Shown in pieces: positions 35,442-46,529 of a stretch of 64,000 nt of DNA (the stretch's first letter is position 1; each line of letters opens with the position of its first letter). Location: contig JADFDU010000008.1 of NCBI GenBank assembly GCA_018262775.1, forward strand, positions 1 to 64,000, given 5' to 3'. The notes beneath the pieces are model-generated. The model was given only the letters and a program-made list of their open reading frames with translations. It did no database searches and was not told where the DNA came from. Position numbers and translations under genes: made by a program. The stretch comes from Rhodocyclaceae bacterium (GTDB lineage Bacteria > Pseudomonadota > Gammaproteobacteria > Burkholderiales > Rhodocyclaceae).

Positions 35442-35498
35442 TTTAAGGAAAACGGCAGGAAGGGCATAGCTCGACAGGCCAAAACCGGGGGATCGACG

Positions 35499-36635
35499 AT
35501 GAGTGGATTATTCAATCAGTTCAAGGAGTGGTACGAGAAGCGGCACGATTATGCCAAGGCCTGGAAGGCGCGCACCGGTGGCCAGGTGGTGGCGACCATG
35601 TGCACCTACACGCCGGAAGAAATCCTCATTGCCGCCGGCATGCTGCCGGTGCGCGTGCTGGGCGCCCATGAACCGCAGAATGTCACCGAGCCGTATATCT
35701 TCGGCATGTTCTGTCCGTTCTGCCGCGATTCGCTGGCGCAGGGTCTGCTCGGCCGCTACGATTATTGCGAGGGTGTGACGCTGACCCAGTCGTGCATCCA
35801 GTATCGCCAGACTTTCAATTCCTGGCGCATGCATGTGCCGACCGTGAAGTGGGACTACTACCTGCCCATGCCCAATGAAGTGCAGTCACGCTTCGCCAAG
35901 GCGCAGCACTATGCCGAGGTCAAGAAATTCCGCGAGTACATGGAAGGCGTCATCGGCAAGAAAATCTCCGATGCCGACCTCAAGCGCAGCGTCGAAATCG
36001 TCAACGAGAACCGGCGCCTGCTGCGCGAGCTCTTCGAGTACCGCAAGGAGGTCAACCCGCGCGTGACCGGTGTCGATGCCCTGTACGCCTCGATCACCGC
36101 CCAGTTCATCGACAAGGAAGAGCACAACAAGGAACTCAAGCGCGTGTTGGCCGAGCTACCCAAGCAGGCGAACAACCGCGAAGAGGGCATCCGCTTCATG
36201 ACCATCGGCTCGGAGAACGACGACGTCTCTTTCATGGCCATGGTCGAGTCCGTGGGTTCCACCATCGTCATTGACGACCAATGTTCCGGCACCCGCTACT
36301 TCTGGAACGAGGCGCGCATTCAGGATGACGTCATCGCCACCGTTGCCGATCGCTACTGCGAGCGTCCGGCCTGCCCGACGAAGGACTATCCGGCGCATAC
36401 CCGCTTCGACCATGTGCTGAAGCTGGCGCAGGACTACAACGCCAAGGCGGCGGTGTTTCTGCAGCAGAAGTTTTGCGACCCACACGAGGGTGACTATCCG
36501 GATCTGAAGCGCCACCTGGAGGCCAACGGTATTCCGACGCTGTTCCTCGAATTCGACATCACCAACCCGCTCGGGCCGTTCCGCATTCGCATCGAGGCCT
36601 TCCTCGAGACGCTGGGCGAAGAAGAGCTGTTCTGA
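35499..36635 (+). CDS. bzdN: benzoyl-CoA reductase subunit BzdN
   Basis: A 378-residue subunit of the HgdB/2-hydroxyglutaryl-CoA dehydratase D-component family. Together with BzdO it forms the part of ATP-dependent benzoyl-CoA reductase that binds benzoyl-CoA and a [4Fe-4S] cluster and reduces the aromatic ring. Conserved cysteines include those in MCTYTPEE, FCPFCRDS, DDQCSGTRYFW and QKFCDPH. The length agrees with the Bzd branch. It is the first gene of the plus-strand arm behind the FNR-type promoter; bzdO follows after 30 bases. Confidence 0.93.
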   Translation: MSGLFNQFKEWYEKRHDYAKAWKARTGGQVVATMCTYTPEEILIAAGMLPVRVLGAHEPQNVTEPYIFGMFCPFCRDSLAQGLLGRYDYCEGVTLTQSCIQYRQTFNSWRMHVPTVKWDYYLPMPNEVQSRFAKAQHYAEVKKFREYMEGVIGKKISDADLKRSVEIVNENRRLLRELFEYRKEVNPRVTGVDALYASITAQFIDKEEHNKELKRVLAELPKQANNREEGIRFMTIGSENDDVSFMAMVESVGSTIVIDDQCSGTRYFWNEARIQDDVIATVADRYCERPACPTKDYPAHTRFDHVLKLAQDYNAKAAVFLQQKFCDPHEGDYPDLKRHLEANGIPTLFLEFDITNPLGPFRIRIEAFLETLGEEELF

Positions 36636-36665
36636 CCGAACCGAGACTAGAGGAGCAAAACTGAT

Positions 36666-37976
36666 ATGGCAAAGTACCCTACCGAACAGCTCAAGTGCTG
36701 GAAGAAGGCCAAGGAGCTGCGCGAGCAGTACTACATCAACTTCGCCAAGGCCCACGAGAAGGGCGGCCTGCGCTGGTCCGGTTCCGCCTGGGCCCTGGAC
36801 GCCATCCCGGCGGGCCTGGGAAATGACGTCTATTCCCTCACCGGCGAGCCTTACGGCGCCACCATTGCGGTGGATAGAAAATTCAACAAGGAATGCCAGG
36901 ACGCGGCTGAGTCCTACGGCTACGCCCGCGACATGTGCGCCTACATGCGCACCTACTGGGGCTCGATCATCCTCAACAAGTACCCGTTCGGCGGCGAATT
37001 CCCCAAGCCGGACTTCAACTTCCAGACGCAGATCTGCTGTTCGCACTCCAAGTGGTACCAGGCTGCGGCCAAGCTGGAAGACAACACGCCGACCTTCTTC
37101 ATCGACGTCTCGGTCGGCGCCTACCAGGATCTGACGACCGAGCGGCTCGACTTCGTCACCAACCAGGGTCTGGAGGCCTGTGAGTGGCTGGAGAAGACCA
37201 CCGGCCGCAAGTTCAATGACGAGTTGTTCATCGAAGCGGTAAAGAACGAGATGCGTTCCACCTCGCTGTGGGCCGCCATCTGCGCCGAGAACAAGGCCAA
37301 GCCGGCGCCGCTCGACGAGAAAACCATGTATTCGCTCTACGTGCTGGCGACGCTGTCCAAATCGTCGAAGTGGTGCGCCGACTTCTACCAGGAATGTCTG
37401 GACGAAGTGAAGGACCGCGTCGCCCGCGGTATCGCCGCCGTACCCAACGAGCGCTGCCGCGTCATGTCTGATACGCAGCCGCCCTGGGGCTTCCTCAAGG
37501 TGTTCCGCTATCTCGAGGAATATGGCGCCGTCTCCATAGGCTCGCTGTACACCTTCGGCCTGGAGGGCATCTGGGAAACCAAGCCGGACGGCACCTGGGG
37601 GCCACGCACCCTGCCGTGGGAGAAGGGCATCGAGATGAACACCCGCGAAGAGGTCATGCGTCTGTACTGCGACTGGAATCTGTCGAAACCACAATGGCAG
37701 CATTTTTACGATCCGCGCATCAAGACCGAGATGATGAAGACCATCATCAAGGAATGGGGTGTTGACGGCGTCATGCTGCACTTGAACCGCGGTTGCGAAG
37801 GTCTGTCGATCGGCATCATGGAAAACCGCCTGGGCCTTGCCGCTTCCGGCGTTCCGGTGATGACATTCGAGGGCAACATGGGCGACGAGCGCGAATTCGA
37901 TCTGGGCCGTACGCAGAGCCGTGTTGACTCGTTCATGGAAACCCTCAACCTGAAGCGCGACACTGCGCACGCCTGA
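36666..37976 (+). CDS. bzdO: benzoyl-CoA reductase subunit BzdO
   Basis: A 436-residue subunit homologous to BzdN and to 2-hydroxyacyl-CoA dehydratase subunits; the larger half of the ring-reducing module. Conserved blocks include [48 protein letters not shown] and a C-terminal [23 protein letters not shown] lies about 8 bases upstream of the ATG. The next gene starts after an 18-base spacer containing GGAGG. Confidence 0.93.
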   Translation: MAKYPTEQLKCWKKAKELREQYYINFAKAHEKGGLRWSGSAWALDAIPAGLGNDVYSLTGEPYGATIAVDRKFNKECQDAAESYGYARDMCAYMRTYWGSIILNKYPFGGEFPKPDFNFQTQICCSHSKWYQAAAKLEDNTPTFFIDVSVGAYQDLTTERLDFVTNQGLEACEWLEKTTGRKFNDELFIEAVKNEMRSTSLWAAICAENKAKPAPLDEKTMYSLYVLATLSKSSKWCADFYQECLDEVKDRVARGIAAVPNERCRVMSDTQPPWGFLKVFRYLEEYGAVSIGSLYTFGLEGIWETKPDGTWGPRTLPWEKGIEMNTREEVMRLYCDWNLSKPQWQHFYDPRIKTEMMKTIIKEWGVDGVMLHLNRGCEGLSIGIMENRLGLAASGVPVMTFEGNMGDEREFDLGRTQSRVDSFMETLNLKRDTAHA

Positions 37977-37994
37977 TCCTTGGAGGAAATGAAG

Positions 37995-38804
37995 ATGATT
38001 ACCGCTGGTATCGACATGGGTTCCCGCACCGTCAAGGTGGTGTTCCTGGAGGAACTGAAGGTAGACGGTGCGCCCCAGCTGAAATGGGGTGTCAAGGGCA
38101 AACACATTATGTTCCCGGATGAACTGGATGCCGACGAGGCAGCTGACAAGGCCTTCGATGATGCGCTGAAGGAGGCCGGGATCACGCGCGATCAGGTGAA
38201 GAATGTGGTGGCGACGGGTGCCGGCCGCAAACAGGTCAAGTTCGCGACCTCTGATGTAACCGAGGTCGGTGCGGGCGCGCGGGGTGCTGTGTTCATGTGC
38301 CCGACGGCCAAGACCGTGGTCGATGTCGGCGCTGAAGAAGGGCGTGGCGTCAAGGCCAACGCTGAAGGCAAGGTGGTAGATTTCGCCGGCAACGAGAAAT
38401 GTGCCGCCGGCGCTGGTGCCTTTGCCGAGTCTATGTCGCGCGCCCTGCAGCTGAGTCTGAAAGAGTTCGGCGAAGCCAGCCTGCGTTCCGACAAGACCAT
38501 TCCGATGAACGCGCAATGCACGGTGTTCGCCGAGTCCGAGGTGGTATCCCTGATTCACTCCTCGACGCCGAAGGAAGACATCGCCAAGGCCGTGCTGGAT
38601 GCCGTGGCGAGCCGTGTCTGCGCCATGGTGCGCCGCGTCGGCATCGAGGAGGATGTGATCCTCATCGGCGGCATGGTGCATAACCCCGGCTTCATCCAGT
38701 CGCTGAAGGGCGCGCTGGGTGTTGACAAGGTACTTTTGCCGGACATGCCGGAGTACATCAGTGCCCTGGGTGCCGCGTTGATCGCGGCCGAGAACAACGC
38801 TTGA
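37995..38804 (+). CDS. bzdP: benzoyl-CoA reductase ATPase subunit BzdP
   Basis: A 269-residue ASKHA-fold ATPase subunit, one of the pair that binds ATP and a shared [4Fe-4S] cluster and drives low-potential electrons into BzdNO. GIDMGSRTVK is the phosphate loop; C136 (NEKCAAGAG) and C175 (NAQCTVF) match the cluster ligands. Three in-frame starts are close; the ATG at 37995 is chosen because GGAGG sits eight bases before it, while the ATG at 37989 would be only 2 bases away. The short length indicates the Bzd type rather than the longer Thauera BcrA. Confidence 0.9.
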   Translation: MITAGIDMGSRTVKVVFLEELKVDGAPQLKWGVKGKHIMFPDELDADEAADKAFDDALKEAGITRDQVKNVVATGAGRKQVKFATSDVTEVGAGARGAVFMCPTAKTVVDVGAEEGRGVKANAEGKVVDFAGNEKCAAGAGAFAESMSRALQLSLKEFGEASLRSDKTIPMNAQCTVFAESEVVSLIHSSTPKEDIAKAVLDAVASRVCAMVRRVGIEEDVILIGGMVHNPGFIQSLKGALGVDKVLLPDMPEYISALGAALIAAENNA

Positions 38805-38839
38805 GCACCAGCAGCCGATAAACCGTAAAGGAGATCATC

Positions 38840-39736
38840 ATGTCATCTGGAGAGAAAAAGGAATACTGGCGCTGGAAGGAGAGCTGCTGGGTTGACGAAA
38901 CCAAAGACTGGCGTGCGGCGAAGATCATCACCGCCGGCATCGATGTCGGTTCGGTCAGTTCGCAGGCGGTGGTCTGCGTGGACGGCGAACTGTACGGCTT
39001 CAACAGCATGCGCACCGGCAACAACAGCCCGGATTCGGCTACGAATGCCCTGGCCGGCGTGCTGGAGGTTTCCGGCATGAAGCTGGAAGACATCACCTAC
39101 GTCATCGGCACGGGTTATGGTCGCGTCAATGTGCCTTTCGCGCACAAGGCCATCACCGAGATTGCCTGCCATGCACGCGGCGCCAACTACATGGGCGGCA
39201 ATACCGTGCGCACGATTCTTGACATGGGTGGCCAGGACTGTAAGGCGATCCATTGCGACGAGAAGGGCAAGGTCACCAACTTCCTTATGAACGACAAGTG
39301 CGCCGCCGGCACCGGGCGCGGCATGGAGGTGATTGCCGACCTGATGCAGATTCCGATTGCAGAACTCGGACCGCGTTCCTTTGATGTCGACGAAGAACCG
39401 GAAGCCGTATCCTCGACCTGCGTGGTATTCGCCAAGTCGGAAGCGCTGGGCCTGCTCAAATCCGGCTATTCGAAGAACAAGGTGATTGCTGCCTACTGCC
39501 AGGCCATGGCCGAGCGCGTCGTGTCGCTGATCGAGCGCATCGGCGTGGAGAACGACTTCTTCATTACCGGCGGTATCGCCAAGAACGTCGGCGTGGTGAA
39601 GCGTATCGAGAAACTGCTCGGCACCAAGGCGGTCGACACCAAACTGGATAGCCAGATTGCCGGTGCACTAGGTGCTGCGCTGTTCGGCCACACGCTGATG
39701 CTGAAGCAGGGCGCATCCGCAACAAAAGCCGCCTAA
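38840..39736 (+). CDS. bzdQ: benzoyl-CoA reductase ATPase subunit BzdQ
   Basis: A 298-residue ASKHA-fold ATPase subunit, partner of BzdP. After a short N-terminal extension with WRWKESCW it has GIDVGSVSSQ (phosphate loop), ILDMGGQDCKA, C154 in NDKCAAGTGRG and C194 in STCVVFAKSE. AAGGAGA precedes the ATG at good spacing. BzdP and BzdQ together hydrolyse two ATP per two-electron ring reduction. The ferredoxin gene follows after a 118-base gap containing a 12-bp hairpin. Confidence 0.92.
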   Translation: MSSGEKKEYWRWKESCWVDETKDWRAAKIITAGIDVGSVSSQAVVCVDGELYGFNSMRTGNNSPDSATNALAGVLEVSGMKLEDITYVIGTGYGRVNVPFAHKAITEIACHARGANYMGGNTVRTILDMGGQDCKAIHCDEKGKVTNFLMNDKCAAGTGRGMEVIADLMQIPIAELGPRSFDVDEEPEAVSSTCVVFAKSEALGLLKSGYSKNKVIAAYCQAMAERVVSLIERIGVENDFFITGGIAKNVGVVKRIEKLLGTKAVDTKLDSQIAGALGAALFGHTLMLKQGASATKAA

Positions 39737-39761
39737 AGCAGGTGGCTTGCAAGGTCCCGAC

Positions 39762-39806
39762 GCTCCGGTCCGCAAAGTACCCCTCTCCCACTGAGCGGAC
39801 CGGAGC
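39762..39806 (+). other. 12-bp perfect hairpin between bzdQ and bzdM
   Basis: GCTCCGGTCCGC (39762-39773) and GCGGACCGGAGC (39795-39806) pair perfectly around a 21-base loop. No T-run follows, so a complete stop is unlikely; RNA processing or 3' stabilisation of the bzdNOPQ part is a possible role. Confidence 0.6.
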
Positions 39807-39854
39807 TGAGGGATTCAAGATGGTTAGTATCGAAACAAGGCAAGGGAAACCGAT

Positions 39855-40139
39855 ATGATTGCAAACTACGGCTACAAGGATGGCTCGGGTGAGTTTTACA
39901 TCAGCATCGACACCGACAAGTGCACCTCGTGCCCCGTCGAGCATGCCTGTCTGACAGGATGCCCGAAGGGCATGTTCGAGATGATTACCGATGATTACGA
40001 CGATGAGGTCATAGCAGTGAAACAAGCCTTTCGCCGTTCGCTGGCATTCGACTGCAGCGACTGCAAGCCGGCTGGCGGCTATACCAGCCTCCCGTGCACG
40101 ACAGCCTGCACGCCCGGGGCGATCAAGCATTCCTGGTAG
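39855..40139 (+). CDS. bzdM: ferredoxin BzdM, electron donor to benzoyl-CoA reductase
   Basis: A 94-residue protein with eight cysteines in two groups: C23, C26, C32, C36 and C67, C70, C81, C85. This is the pattern for two [4Fe-4S] clusters with the irregular spacing of ferredoxins associated with benzoyl-CoA reductases. It supplies the low-potential electrons that BzdPQ push into BzdNO. The gene is followed after 12 bases by a small gene of unknown function. Assignment rests on the cysteine pattern plus position behind bzdQ. Confidence 0.88.
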   Translation: MIANYGYKDGSGEFYISIDTDKCTSCPVEHACLTGCPKGMFEMITDDYDDEVIAVKQAFRRSLAFDCSDCKPAGGYTSLPCTTACTPGAIKHSW

Positions 40140-40151
40140 ACGGGACATTTC

Positions 40152-40436
40152 GTGAAAATTCAGCTGAAACTGGTGAAGGGCGGCAAGGAAGCCGACTTGC
40201 TCGCCGAGGGATGGGTCAAGAAAACTACCATCGGTGAGCCGCGACTGAGCGAAATCGCCGAGAACTATCGCCATCTCGGCTATGAGGTGCAGGTCGTCGA
40301 GCATGGCGTGGAGGCGTCCGGCGACGGATGCAACACTTGCTTCACCGCAGGCGCGGAGATGGGGCAGGTATACGGGGATGTGTATATTCGCAAGGGGAGC
40401 GGTGGCAGGAATTCTGCCGACGACGAGCTGTTTTAA
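40152..40436 (+). CDS. small conserved-position protein of the bzd operon
   Basis: A 94-residue protein of unknown function starting with GTG at 40152, 12 bases after bzdM. It is rich in charged residues, has a GYEVQVVEHG segment and a single CNTC pair (C60, C63), which could bind a metal or form a disulfide, and a polar C-terminus ending DDELF. There is no signal peptide or membrane segment. Its place between the ferredoxin and the acetyltransferase suggests a role in assembly or electron transfer of benzoyl-CoA reductase, possibly corresponding to an unnamed small bzd gene of Azoarcus; this is not shown. Confidence 0.7.
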   Translation: MKIQLKLVKGGKEADLLAEGWVKKTTIGEPRLSEIAENYRHLGYEVQVVEHGVEASGDGCNTCFTAGAEMGQVYGDVYIRKGSGGRNSADDELF

Positions 40437-40460
40437 TCAATACGGCGCAAGGAGAATACG

Positions 40461-40910
40461 ATGGCAGTGCAGGTTACCGTGCGGATGATCCGCAAGAACG
40501 ATCTTGATGCAGTGGTGGCGATCGACAAGCTCATCACCAAGCAGGAGCGGCGCGAATACTACCAGCGCAAGCTGGCCATGGCGCTGGACGACGCGCATAA
40601 CGTCAACGCCTCGCTCGCAGCCGAGGTCGACGGCAAGGTGGTTGGCTTCATGATGGGCGACGTGCTGTTCGGTGAATACGGTATTGCAGATTCTTCCGCA
40701 ACGGTTGACACGCTGGGCGTGCATCCGGATTTTCAAAAGCACGGCGTCGCCTCCGAGCTGATGGATCAGTTCCTCATGAACATGAAGGCGGCCAACGTGA
40801 AGAAGATCTACACGCTGGTGAACTGGAATGATTTCGCGCTCGAGGGCTTCTTCTCACGGCACAAGTTCCTGCCGTCCAAGCGCCTCAGCCTCGAGCTTCA
40901 GCTTCCCTGA
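40461..40910 (+). CDS. GNAT-family N-acetyltransferase in the bzd operon
   Basis: A 149-residue single-domain GNAT protein. Motif A is VDTLGVHPDFQKHGVASELM, with QKHGVA as the acetyl-CoA pyrophosphate loop; motif B follows with YTLVNWND and EGFFSRHKF. It starts 24 bases after the small gene, with AAGGAGA upstream, and is the last gene before a strong terminator. In Rhodopseudomonas, acetyltransferases control benzoate breakdown by modifying the CoA ligase or by acting on aminobenzoate-type effectors. A similar role is possible here because the neighbouring pathway makes an aminobenzoyl compound. Substrate unknown. Confidence 0.82.
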   Translation: MAVQVTVRMIRKNDLDAVVAIDKLITKQERREYYQRKLAMALDDAHNVNASLAAEVDGKVVGFMMGDVLFGEYGIADSSATVDTLGVHPDFQKHGVASELMDQFLMNMKAANVKKIYTLVNWNDFALEGFFSRHKFLPSKRLSLELQLP

Positions 40911-40932
40911 TTCTGACCGGGTGAGGGAACGA

Positions 40933-40969
40933 CAGCGGCGCGCATTCGATTGAGTGCGCGCCGCTTTTT
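40933..40969 (+). terminator. Rho-independent terminator of the bzdNOPQM arm
   Basis: An 11-bp stem AGCGGCGCGCA/TGCGCGCCGCT with an 11-base loop is followed by five T residues. It lies 22 bases after the acetyltransferase stop. Confidence 0.88.
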
Positions 40970-40974
40970 CTGCC

Positions 40975-41601
40975 ATGTGGATCGACTGCCACTGCCATAC
41001 CAAGCACTCCTACGACAACTGGCTGGAGCCGCTTGACCTGATCCGCCGCGCCAGGGCGATCGGCCTCGATGGGGTGGTGATCACCGAACATCATTCCTAC
41101 GATGCTTCGGCCCCGGTCGAGACGATCGGGCGCGACGAAGGACTGCTGGTCCTGCGCGGTATGGAGATATCCACCGACCGCGGACATCTCCTCGTCTATG
41201 GTATCGAGGACGACTCCTGGAACACCTGGGGGCGGGACACCTGGCTGCCGCTCGACGGCGTGATTGCGCGCATTCTCGACCTGGGCGGCATCTGCGTGCC
41301 AGCGCACCCTTACCGTGAATTCGGCGTGTGCAGCCTGCTCGACGGACTGCTTGACTTGCAGGGCATTGCCGCAGTGGAAACGCACAATGGCGGCAACATC
41401 GATTCGGACAATGATCTGGCCGTCACTGCAACACGTTACATGACCTTGCCCGCGCTGGGCGGTAGCGACTGCCACAAGGTTGCCGCCGTCGGCCGCTGTG
41501 CGACGGAATTTCTGCGGCCGGTGACGGACATGGCGAGCTTCATCGCGGCTGTGCGCGCCGGGGACTGTCGCGGGGACTACTTCAGGGGATTTGTCGCGTA
41601 G
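40975..41601 (+). CDS. PHP-domain metal-dependent phosphoesterase-like protein
   Basis: A 208-residue PHP-domain protein. Metal-binding motifs are present in order: HCHTKHSYD near the N-terminus, ITEHH, an AHPY block and GGSDCH near the C-terminus. Relatives hydrolyse phosphodiesters or phosphomonoesters; the substrate is unknown. The ATG at 40975 directly precedes the first motif but is only 6 bases after the T-run of the bzd terminator and has no ribosome binding sequence. A GTG at 40954 would lie within the terminator. Expression may depend on read-through or on a promoter overlapping the bzd end. Confidence 0.75.
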   Translation: MWIDCHCHTKHSYDNWLEPLDLIRRARAIGLDGVVITEHHSYDASAPVETIGRDEGLLVLRGMEISTDRGHLLVYGIEDDSWNTWGRDTWLPLDGVIARILDLGGICVPAHPYREFGVCSLLDGLLDLQGIAAVETHNGGNIDSDNDLAVTATRYMTLPALGGSDCHKVAAVGRCATEFLRPVTDMASFIAAVRAGDCRGDYFRGFVA

Positions 41602-41633
41602 CCGCCGTATTGCAGCGGCTGACTTTTATCGTC

Positions 41634-42086
41634 TCAGGCCGCCAGGGCGATATCGACCGGCTCGTTCAGCACCAGCCAGTAAAGGCCGAGTTGGCCGACG
41701 GCCTGGATGAATTTTTCGAAGTCCACCGGCTTGCGGATGTAGCTGTTGGCGCCGAGGTTGTAGCCTTCGTAGATATCTTGCTGTTCCTTCGAAGTCGTGA
41801 GGATGACCACCGGCAGCAGGCAGGTGCGTTCATCGGCGCGAATGCGTCGCAGTACTTCCAGTCCGTCGATGCGGGGCAACTTCAGGTCGAGCAACACCAC
41901 GGCGGGCATGACCGACATATCCCGTCCAGCATGATGGCCATTGCCGAAGAGATAGTCGAGCGCTTCCACGCCATCGCGGGCAACAATGACGGGATTGTTG
42001 ATGCGGTTCTTGTTGAAGGCGCGCAGGGTGAGCGCTTCGTCGTCGGGGTTGTCTTCTACCAGCAGTATCGGTCGGTCAGTCGTCAT
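41634..42086 (-). CDS. single-domain response regulator (Rcp1/CheY-like)
   Basis: A 150-residue receiver domain without output domain. The acidic pocket is EDNPDD (residues 11-16), the phospho-acceptor is D67 in LLDLKLPRIDG, followed by TT (ILTTS) and the lysine in YIRKP. This subtype usually pairs with phytochrome-like or PAS histidine kinases. The kinase remnant lies directly upstream on the same strand (42103-42390), ending 17 bases before this start, so the partner has decayed and this regulator may be orphaned. Confidence 0.85.
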   Translation of the reverse strand: MTTDRPILLVEDNPDDEALTLRAFNKNRINNPVIVARDGVEALDYLFGNGHHAGRDMSVMPAVVLLDLKLPRIDGLEVLRRIRADERTCLLPVVILTTSKEQQDIYEGYNLGANSYIRKPVDFEKFIQAVGQLGLYWLVLNEPVDIALAA

Positions 42087-42102
42087 TTAATTCTTATTCC
42101 TG

Positions 42103-42390
42103 TTACGGCAAAGTGAAATAAAAGCTGCGCCCTGTTCCGGCGCGGCCTTGGCCCAGATGCGGCCCCCGTGACGCTGGATGATGCGCTGCACGATCGCCAG
42201 GCCAATGCCGGTGCCTTCGAACTCCTGCGGCTGATGCATGCGCTGAAAAGCACCGAACAACTTTTTAGCCTACTTCATATCGAAGCCGGCACCGCCATCT
42301 TCGACAAAATACACCGGTTTGTCATGCTTGTGCAAGACGCGGAAGACAATTTCAGCAGTGAACTTCCATGCGTCGTACAAGCCAATCGGG
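42103..42390 (-). pseudogene. histidine kinase C-terminal remnant
   Basis: Translation of the minus strand gives a recognisable HATPase end: AWKFTAEIVF, VYFVEDGGAGFDMK, then an in-frame TAG (42270-42272) where kinases have Tyr, then [25 protein letters not shown] and a normal end FYFTLP before TAA at 42103-42105. Upstream of about 42390 no kinase sequence can be followed. The gene is truncated and carries a stop in the ATP-binding domain. Confidence 0.75.
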
Positions 42391-42471
42391 TATGTAGCAC
42401 ATCATGGCAGATCAGCGTTTGGGATGCTTCCTGGTTTCCGACAGAAAACCGTCTACGGCATTGTTTTCCTG

Positions 42472-45670
<3,199 letters not shown>

Positions 45671-45697
45671 GGCTTGCCTCCCGTCGGGGGAATCGGA

Positions 45698-46519
45698 TCA
45701 GATGCCGCGCAGCAACTCGTTGATGCCGACCTTGGCGCGCGTCTTGGCGTCCACCTGCTTGACGATGACGGCACAGTATAGGCTGTACTTGCCGTCGGCC
45801 GACGGCAGGCTGCCGGATACGACGACCGAGCCTGCCGGCACGCGGCCGTAGGCGATCTCGCCCGTCTCGCGGTTGTAGATGCGCGTGCTCTGGCCGATGA
45901 ACACACCCATGGAGATGACGCAATCGTCCTCGAGGATGACGCCTTCGACCACCTCGGAGCGGGCGCCGACGAAACAGTTGTCGCCGATGATGGTTGGATT
46001 GGCCTGCAGCGGTTCCAGCACGCCGCCGATGCCGACGCCGCCGGATAGGTGCACGTTCTTGCCGATCTGCGCGCAGGAACCGACCGTCGCCCAGGTGTCG
46101 ACCATGGTGCCTTCGTCGACATAGGCGCCGATGTTCACGAAGGCGGGCATCAGCACCACGTTGCGGCCGATGTAGGAGCCGCGGCGCACCACGGCGCCGG
46201 GCACGACGCGGAAGCCGCCGCGCGCGAACTGCTCCTGGTCGTACTTCTGGAACTTGGTCGGCACCTTGTCCCAGTAGCGCAGGGCGCCGCCGTCCATGAT
46301 GCGATTGTCCTCGAGACGGAAGGAGAGGAGGACCGCCTTCTTGATCCACTGGTGCGTGGCCCATTGGCCGTCGATCTTTTCTGCCACGCGCAGCTTGCCT
46401 AGGTCGAGCTGGGCGAGGACGAATTCGACCGCCTCGCCCACTTTGGCCGGTGCCTTGCCGGGCTGGATGTCGGCGCGGTCTTCCCAGGCCTGGTCGATGA
46501 TCTTCTGATAATCCTGCAT
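45698..46519 (-). CDS. dapD: tetrahydrodipicolinate N-succinyltransferase
   Basis: A 273-residue left-handed beta-helix acyltransferase with many hexapeptide turns ([49 protein letters not shown]). It transfers succinyl from succinyl-CoA to tetrahydrodipicolinate. The ATG at 46519 (MQDYQKIID) is the family start; the frame upstream is antisense-type text. It lies 10 bases after dapC. Confidence 0.94.
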   Translation of the reverse strand: MQDYQKIIDQAWEDRADIQPGKAPAKVGEAVEFVLAQLDLGKLRVAEKIDGQWATHQWIKKAVLLSFRLEDNRIMDGGALRYWDKVPTKFQKYDQEQFARGGFRVVPGAVVRRGSYIGRNVVLMPAFVNIGAYVDEGTMVDTWATVGSCAQIGKNVHLSGGVGIGGVLEPLQANPTIIGDNCFVGARSEVVEGVILEDDCVISMGVFIGQSTRIYNRETGEIAYGRVPAGSVVVSGSLPSADGKYSLYCAVIVKQVDAKTRAKVGINELLRGI

Positions 46520-46529
46520 GGGGGTCCCT

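Larger units (their letters stand above)
34945..35498. promoter_or_regulatory. divergent bzdV/bzdN control region
   Basis: A markedly AT-rich 554-bp spacer without a gene. Each side has a perfect or near-perfect FNR box placed about 41.5 bases before a predicted start, a -10-like hexamer, and an AATGCATT palindrome close to or after the start. The middle (about 35085-35340) is AT-rich with no further site identified. No bzdR-type regulator gene adjoins it. Confidence 0.7.

Noticed and set aside
35499..39736. Thauera-type Bcr reductase
   Set aside because: Both ATPase subunits are short (269 and 298 residues), whereas Thauera BcrA is about 440; gene order and accessory genes match the Bzd type.
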